Source: Branchinecta lynchi
Taxonomy: Eukaryota; Arthropoda; Branchiopoda; Anostraca; Branchinectidae
Direction of reading: 5' to 3'
NCBI GenBank assembly: GCA_023053575.1
Contig: JAKZAP010000014.1
Coordinates: 682,001-746,000, forward strand
Length of the DNA: 64,000 bases
Positions 57,518 through 64,000 of the stretch are shown piece by piece (position 1 is the stretch's first letter; each line of letters begins with the position of its first letter). The position numbers and the translations under genes are program-made. The notes below the pieces were generated by a model. That model saw only the letters and a list, made by a program, of their open reading frames with translations. It did not search any database and was not told the origin of the DNA.

Positions 57518-58229
57518 CTGAAAATAAAATAAAAATATTTCTATGGACAGAATACTACAAAAAATGACCTAGAGTTTCTAGGTAAGGGAAGCCAGGTGAC
57601 CTTTCTTTAACAGCATTTCCTACCACTGCTTCCTGGCAGAAAATTGAAAATTAGTGTCTTTTTCTGTGTCTTATTTATTTTCTTTCATTTACTCCGCTTT
57701 GTAGAAATGGCGGGTTATAAATAAATTACTTACTTATTACTTAGTTTATTCATGAAGGGTAAAAACCACCTTTAGGTCTTAGTTAAGCTAATCAAAAACC
57801 GAAATTTTCTAACCTCCTTGCCAACACCCGCACCGGTAGTCAATATAAACTCTCATGGTATTCATATTCATCATAACATGGTGTTATGATCTGTTTGAAA
57901 TCTATTAGGTTGTGTTATAATCTAGTCATAACCAGTCTGCTACCATCTTGGAAGGGAGAACATGGAAGAAGATCACAGTCCAGGAAAAAAAGGGTGACTT
58001 TACTTTTTATTTTTACATTGTTCTTGAAATATCCCAATAATTCTAATGGTCCAAACAAAACTCCTCGGTTTAATTATAGCAAGTGATTTAAAATGGCACC
58101 CCTAACGAAGGAATGGTAAAGCGTAGACATACCGGCCTTCATATGCTACAATTACTCACTAAAAATAGGTTCCTTCAACAAGATCTGCTCCGCTTTTCTT
58201 CCATTGCTTGTTGATTGGATTTGTAATTT
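57518..58229. other. Upstream of recognised EPT1 exons; nothing recognised
   Basis: The initiator exon was searched for here by its expected GFDKYK-type ending and not found. Confidence 0.35.
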
Positions 58230-58349
58230 TTAAAGCCCTTTTCGAATGGTTTCCAGCCGATCGGTTTGCTCCTGGTTCAGCCCTGGATGCCATACAGCGC
58301 GGCAGTATTCGAGCAGTGGCCGTATGTACACCATTACGCACTGGGCCAT
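58230..58349 (-). mobile_element. LINE reverse-transcriptase remnant
   Basis: The minus-strand frame reads YIRPLLEYCRAVWHPGLNQE and QTDRLETIRKGL to a TAA, the thumb/C-terminal RT signature of CR1/Jockey-like LINEs. Only about 40 codons survive. Confidence 0.8.
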
Positions 58350-59305
58350 GACTTAGGCACTCTGCAGTCCAAACCTCTTAAGGATCATTTACACGGCAGG
58401 TATTTTTCCCCAGAGAAGAGAAGGGAAAGTATTCACACAGTAGTCGGGTATGTTTCAAGGGAGAGTACTGTCGTGTGGCAATAAATTACAAGCTTGTAAG
58501 GCTCAGGATATCTCTCTACAATGGATACCAACATGTGTCCAATTGGACCACTTTTTACATTGGAATAATCATCATCGATCACCTGTAATATCGTTAATCA
58601 AGCATTGTAGCTGACATATCAATGTATACATTATCTGAATATGTGTTTCAAAGTCAGCTTGGGCTCAAGGAATATCTGTTCCAATATTCGAAGCTGGAAA
58701 AAAAGCTTCCGATACTCTTATTCTTGAGAGGGTTGTTCTAATACAATGGTTGCTGTTTCCCACTTAAGCTTTCAACGAAGTTTGGGCTACTTGACTGGCA
58801 AAAAACACCTCTGCTGGAAAACCACTCAATATTTGGGGGTAACAGTGATGCAGGACGGGTATTTCTGAAGCTGATAATCCGTAATGGAGCTAAGTTTAAT
58901 GTAAAAGTTGGGATTTGTGATAGGATTACCCTCACGTGTGCAAAGTTTTTATGTAGTAGCCTAACTGTGTTTCGCGATCTTCAGCTCCCGGTGAAAGAAT
59001 TTTTGATATCTCATTATGTTGATGACGGTATAGCCTACCTATGACTGTAAATTGCTGCGTTTTTTGCTGTGATCCGGCTAACTGACCTACAAGATTTCCC
59101 ACTATAAGTCGTTTTCTTCCTTCGGTTAACCGACCTAAGTTTTTATGAGCTATTTTTTTTCCTCCGCTTGCCGGTCGGTTAACCAGCCTGTGGACTTAGG
59201 CGGGAGCTGCATCCAATCGACCTAGGCTCTTGGCCCAGCCCGAAATTCAAAATTCCCATTGGTGAGATAGGCGACAGGGATTGGAAGGGTCGCTGTCACT
59301 TCCGC
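58350..59305. other. No recognised gene
   Basis: A Penelope-type edge (TCAGCTTGGGCTCAAGGAATAT) lies at about 58655-58675; otherwise nothing recognised. Confidence 0.35.
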
Positions 59306-59658
59306 AACACGTCAGTTCGCATAAACGTCAGTTCGCCTAAACGAAAAATCCGACAGTTCGTCAACACGTCAGTTCCCTACACGTCAGTTCCACTACACGT
59401 CAGTTCGTCTACACGTCAGTTCACCTAAATGTCAGTTGCTCTACACGTCAGTTCGCCTACCGTCAGTTGACATAAACGTCAGTTCAGTCACCGTCAGTTC
59501 ACCTATTTTAGAAATCCGTCAGTACGTTAACACGTCAGTTCAGCTACACGTCAGTTCCCCTACACGTCAATTCGCTTACCGTCAGTTGACATAAACGTCA
59601 GTTGACATACACGTCAGTTGACATAAACGTCAGTTGACATAAACGTCACTTCGCCTAC
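59306..59658. repeat. Minisatellite of about 21 ACGTCAGTT units
   Basis: Short units of 14-20 bp built on CACGTCAGTTCGCCTA, with variants (CGTCAGTTGACATAAA, CCGTCAGTTCACC). Units are degenerate and vary in length, without the constant repeat and unique spacers of a CRISPR array. Confidence 0.92.
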
Positions 59659-60036
59659 AAAATCCGTCACCACCCCCAGAGATTCAGACCCGCCTATTAG
59701 TTCGAAGTCGACTGGGTCACCGAAAGCAATTAAGCAGAGGGAATAAAACCCAGGGGATTAATAAAACGAAGCCGACATTTGCGCATATTGATGAGGGTAA
59801 AATTAGTTAAGAATCACCGGGAGCTTGCAATCAGATGCGGCAGACGGGGCTAGTCAAACGAAAACTGAAAAATATGAGGTGAACGTATAATTAAACACAA
59901 ATAAGGGCTTAACAACCATCGCAAGGTGAAGGACCAAAATGTGCCAGTGATTCTCAATCTTTTCCGAAAGGGTACCGGAAACAGTGAGGGACGAACTCTT
60001 TTCTCTTGGCTCTTGGCCAGTGCTTCCTCTATTGTC

Positions 60037-60735
60037 TTCAAACAAGACCAAAGGTTTCGACGGGATCCCACAAATTTCATATCTGATCCAGACAGTTGGA
60101 TTTTGTAGATAAAAATCCGGTCTTCGCCAACCAATTTTAACTGGAATTTAGAAACAGAGAGACGTGGATTCAGCTTGCGTGTTTACTCCTATAAGTCGTA
60201 TATACTTTGACAAAATTTATCAAAACTTCCAGCTGCCTTACTGCTCACATATTTTCCGGTTTCTGCCTGGTTCTTGGCGAGCTTCTTGTCCGTTATGTAC
60301 TATATACTACCTTACAATATACTACAGATAAAACTTTAACTTTTAACGAATCTTCAGGTTTTGGCCGGAGCCCGAACTATTTGTCCGGCGTGGAATATTG
60401 ACACACAAGTTCAGCATGCCTCTTTACCACTACACCCATCCTCTAATCAAAATAATTTTCATATTCGGGCTTTTCATATTCAGCATGTCTCCTTATCTCT
60501 GAATCGATTATCTTATTAGATTCTAAAATATTTTTTCGTCCCTTAGTTTGACCCCCTCCCGACCCCTAAATATAGGGCTACAGACCCCATCTTCGAAATT
60601 GACCTGTAATTTGAACCAAAGATTCTTTATGCCAAATTTGTACGAAATATCTCAACCCCTACGAGAGTTATCGTGCTAACAGAGGAGAGACAGCCAACTC
60701 TTACGAAGTCATAGGTGCGGGATCCCAAAAAGTAG
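60037..60735 (-). mobile_element. Family A element, short copy
   Basis: AACAAGACCAAAGGTTTCGACGGGATCCCA at one end, GCGGGATCCCAAAAAG at the other. The 137-bp array is reduced to about two decayed units. Confidence 0.85.
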
Positions 60736-60973
60736 TAGCCCTCCAAAATAGTAGATAAAACTAGAATTTTCTGTTAATTGATAGTAATGCAATCACCAGT
60801 CCCATTTACAAGTTAGTTCAATAAATTAAAAAAGTAAACAAACATATTTCTGTCTGCTAAAATAAAAAGTTTCTAATATAGAGCCACATTATCCACATTA
60901 GAGCCTAACATCAATAAATTTTCTCCCCAGAAATAGCTATTATTCCAATAGTTCCGAAAAATCCATAAAAACA

Positions 60974-62393
60974 AAACAAGAGCTGTAAGCTCATACGGCA
61001 CTTGCAGGGGTTAAGATATATTTTTCATCAAAAGAACTTTGCGGTTAAGATGCGCGCTGTAAGGGGGCTAGAACTTCATTTGTAAGCAAAACCCTTGAGG
61101 CAAAAATGACACTTGGCTGATGGCGACCATGAACATACATATTTTGCTTAAAAGTATTTTTCTTACTTTGCGGTAAAGGTTGATACGGTAATAATCGGAT
61201 TTGGGAAGTAGCTATTTATAAGCAAATCTTGTTGAATATCTAATATTCCAGCGAAGTTTCGTCGTCCTAGCTCATCTGGAAGTACCTTAACTCGCGATCA
61301 CCGGAATCCCAGACCCCCCCCCCCCCTCCAACTCCACCCACAATACCCGGAGCCAATCCGGTTCTGTAAATGATGCCCAGAGCATCTGTTTGTTATTCTA
61401 CAATGTTCGATCCTGATCACACCAGTCTAAGCGGGTCTAGTATTCCCCCCCCTCAACAGTTGTCGGATCCGATCCGGAAATGGCGAAGATCACCACAGGG
61501 ATATGTCCTCTGTTCATTGATTAAATTTCACTCGAATCCGATCGCCCGTTCCAAAGTTGCGCATGACTCAATATTCAGGATTTCCCTCCCTCCACTCCCC
61601 CCTAAGATTATCATATCGAAGATTTTTTTTTTTTTTCCAAGTCAGTTTGAACGGGTCCCTGATATGCCTGCCAAGTTACGTCATGAAAATCCCCAGAAAC
61701 TGGAATTCCGGGAAACCCCCTACACACCCACCCCCCAAGTGTCCGGATCCAGTCCAACTGTGTAAAAGATTAACTTGGAGCAGATGTTTGTTCTTCCCAG
61801 TAAGTTTCACTCCGATCCCTCCATTCTAACCGTTTCTCCAGATTTCCGGTCTCCCCCCCCCCCAATTCCCCCCTAGCCCCCCTAGCTATCGAATCTGGTC
61901 AAGACTTTAAACGGGACATCAGCCATATATAATCTATTCAGTTACTAAGTTTCATTCCAATCCGATCACCCGTTCGGAAGTTACACACTGCTCAATTTCC
62001 CGGATTCCCCCGCCCTCCCCCCCCCCCCCCAAGATGGTCGGATCGCAAAAATTATTTATAAGTTTGTTTGGTCGGGTCCCTGATATGCCTGCCAAGTTTC
62101 ATGGTCCTAGCACATCTGGAAGTACCCTAACTCGAAAAAGTGTGACAAACTGCCCTCAATTTTCAAGTTCGCACCGCCCTCCACTCCCCCAATATGGTCG
62201 GATTGGGAAACTGATTATTTCCAGGTTAGTTTGGTTGGGTTGCTGATATGCCTGCCAAGTTTCATTGTCCTAGTACATCGGGAAGTACCCTAATTCGAAA
62301 AAATTTGACAAAAAAACCGGACCGACCGACAGACCGACGGACGGAATTGTGATCGGTATATGGCACTTGAGCCAGAGGCTGCAAGTGCCATGA
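60974..62393 (-). mobile_element. Family B element, most complete copy
   Basis: AAGAGCTGTAAGCTCATACGGCACTTGCA at one end and ATATGGCACTTGAGCCAGAG plus GCTGCAAGTGCCAT at the other. Between them are repeated units with GATATGCCTGCCAAGTT, CTAGCACATCTGGAAGTACC, C homopolymers (about 61314-61326, 61852-61863, 62018-62030) and a GACCGACCGACAGACGGACGG tract. No protein-coding capacity. Confidence 0.8.
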
Positions 62394-62399
62394 AAAAAA

Positions 62400-62630
62400 A
62401 ATATTCCTTGAGCCCAAGCTGACTTTGAAAAATATATTCAAATAATTATTATTTGAATATTTTATTATTTGAATTATTATAATAATGCATACAACGGGTA
62501 CGTCTGCTACGATTCATTGGCAGGGACGAACATTGACAGCCTGACGAGGACCCTTGTTAAGAAGGGCCAAATATCGCTGCCAAAGCATCGTAGCTGACGT
62601 ACCCGCTGTATGCATTATTTACAACAAAAA
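62400..62630 (+). mobile_element. Penelope-like element end
   Basis: AATATTCCTTGAGCCCAAGCTGACTTTGAA precedes an AT-rich tract and a further copy of GACAGCCTGACGAGGACCCTTG...GAAGGGCC and AGCTGACGTACCC, as in 5752-6185. Confidence 0.65.
62536..62609 (+). ncRNA. Hammerhead-ribozyme-like motif, decayed copy
   Basis: ACAGC and CTGACGA are intact and the return strand GCTGT pairs perfectly with ACAGC, but the GAAA core has lost its G (GGCCAAAT). Probably inactive. Confidence 0.4.
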
Positions 62631-62978
62631 AAATGGAAAATCAATATTTTTCTACTTAAATACAGACAGTTTTAACACAGAGTGAACCAGACTGTTTTAA
62701 AACTTTATACCGCAGTCAAAAATTTCGAAAATCAGACTCCTTCATGGTAAAAATCGACCAGATTACTTTCCAAATAACAGTGTGTCGCAGACAAAATCTT
62801 TAAGATATATGTGTTTTCTGTAAAAACCCTAAGTCGCTTACTTACCCGATCAGACCATCGTGGGGAAGTAGTCAACTCATCGTGGATTTCAAAAGTTTAT
62901 ATTCCAAAAACATATTTTGTGTGAACTGATGACGCAATCATTAGTCTCATAGGCCTAGCTATCCCTCAGCGATGAAAA

Positions 62979-64000
62979 ACAAGACCAAAGGTTTCGATGG
63001 GATCCCAAAAATTCAATATCTGATCCAGACAACTGGGACTTGTCTTAGCCAGATCCAGTCATCGCCAGACTCCTTGAACATTCTTACAATTAAAATTCAG
63101 AAACAGATTAAGGCCAAATAGCTAATCATCTGAGAAAAACTTCCTACCACTACCGCCAATTTCCCGATTTCGGTTTTCTTTCCCCGATTTTCTTTCCCCA
63201 ATAATGAACATCTAGTCAACTTCAAATAAAAATTTAGCTCATAACACATTTTCCGAGTCCAGGCGGATTCCGGTTGAACCATATGTCCGGGTAAAATATG
63301 ATTGTCACACACGGATTCAGCATCTCTTCTTACCCCTTGTTATCTAATCAACTAGAAATAAAACTTTAACTTCTACCAATTTTCCGGTTTTGGCCGGATT
63401 CCGGGCGAACTACATGTCTCGATAGAAAATTGTTTTCACATAAGTGTTCAGCATGTCTTCTTGCCCTAAATCGGACATCTAATCAACTTCAACTAAAACT
63501 TTTAATTTTAACAAACTTTCCGGTTTGGGCCGGATTCCGGTCGAAATACTTGTCCGTCGAAAGAATGGTTTTCACCACCGTGTTCAGCGTGTCTTCCTAC
63601 CCCTAAATCGAACATCTAATCAGCTTACAATAAATCTTTTACTTTTAACAAACTTTCGGGTTTGGGCCGGATTCCGGGCGAACTACTTGTTCGATAACAA
63701 AATGATTTTCACCATCGTGTTCAGCATGTCTTCTTACCTCATAATCGACTAACACATTAGCTGTTTAAAAATATTTTGTTTGCCTCTTAATTTGAAACCC
63801 CTCCCCCACCCCTAAATGTAGGGCTACAAAGCCCATCTTCGAACTTGACTTGTCCGACGACCCAACGAATCCTCACACCAAGTTTCATCAAAATATCTCA
63901 TTCCCTTCGAGAGTTATCGTGCTTAGAGACGGACGGAACCAAAACGTAATTGGAGGGATACCTATGTCATAGGTCATAGGTATGTCATAGGTGACCATAA
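62979..64000 (-). mobile_element. Family A element, running to the window edge
   Basis: Starts AACAAGACCAAAGGTTTCGATGGGATCCC, then TCGCCAGACTCCTTGAACA, four CCGGATTCCGG units of the 137-bp array, CCCCTCCCCCACCCCTAAAT and TTCGAGAGTTATCGTGCTTA. The outer end near 63940-64000 is rearranged, with a repeated GTCATAGGT. Confidence 0.85.

Noticed and set aside
59306..59658. CRISPR array
   Set aside because: Units lack constant length and unique spacers, the genome is eukaryotic, and it reads as a minisatellite.

Overview
This is eukaryotic, almost certainly invertebrate animal, DNA. It is gene-poor and AT-rich. Its genes are split by kilobase introns with GT-AG junctions, and most of the window is retrotransposon and DNA-transposon debris: a Tx1/L1-like LINE, other LINE tails, Penelope-like elements, three hAT-type elements with 8-bp target duplications, TA- and TTAA-flanked MITEs, and two large modular repeat families called A and B here. 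I cannot name the phylum.

Three host genes are supported, all on the minus strand. (1) 10918-16409 encodes a BadF/BadG-type amino-sugar kinase (NAGK/MurK-like) in two exons. (2) 3584-8774, immediately downstream, encodes a complete MurQ, N-acetylmuramic acid 6-phosphate etherase, in three exons. Both most resemble Bacteroidetes proteins, where kinase and etherase genes are neighbours. Together they would convert MurNAc to MurNAc-6-P and then to GlcNAc-6-P plus D-lactate, so they look like a horizontally acquired, intron-bearing peptidoglycan-sugar salvage cassette. This is the most interesting thing in the window. (3) 45801-57517 encodes most of an ethanolaminephosphotransferase (EPT1/SELENOI-like, CDP-alcohol phosphotransferase family) in six recognised exons. 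Its first exon, a predicted micro-exon and its last exon were not found.

Layout: 0-3.5 kb, LINE tail and MITEs. 3.5-16.4 kb, the MurQ and kinase genes with MITEs, a Penelope-end palindrome and a LINE fragment in and between them. 16.4-37 kb, no recognised gene; family A and B repeats, two hAT elements, a 578-bp palindrome and LINE fragments. 37-45.4 kb, a nested pile in which a family B element is interrupted by a family A element, a TIR element and a near full-length Tx1-like LINE. 45.8-57.5 kb, the EPT1-like gene, whose introns hold MITEs, a hAT element inside a family A element, and a Penelope-like element broken by LINE fragments. 57.5-64 kb, LINE remnant, a minisatellite, and more A, B and Penelope ends.

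The Penelope-associated ends carry hammerhead-ribozyme-like cores (CUGANGA, stem II, GAAA). All exon boundaries were read by eye from splice signals, phase and family resemblance; no alignment was run.
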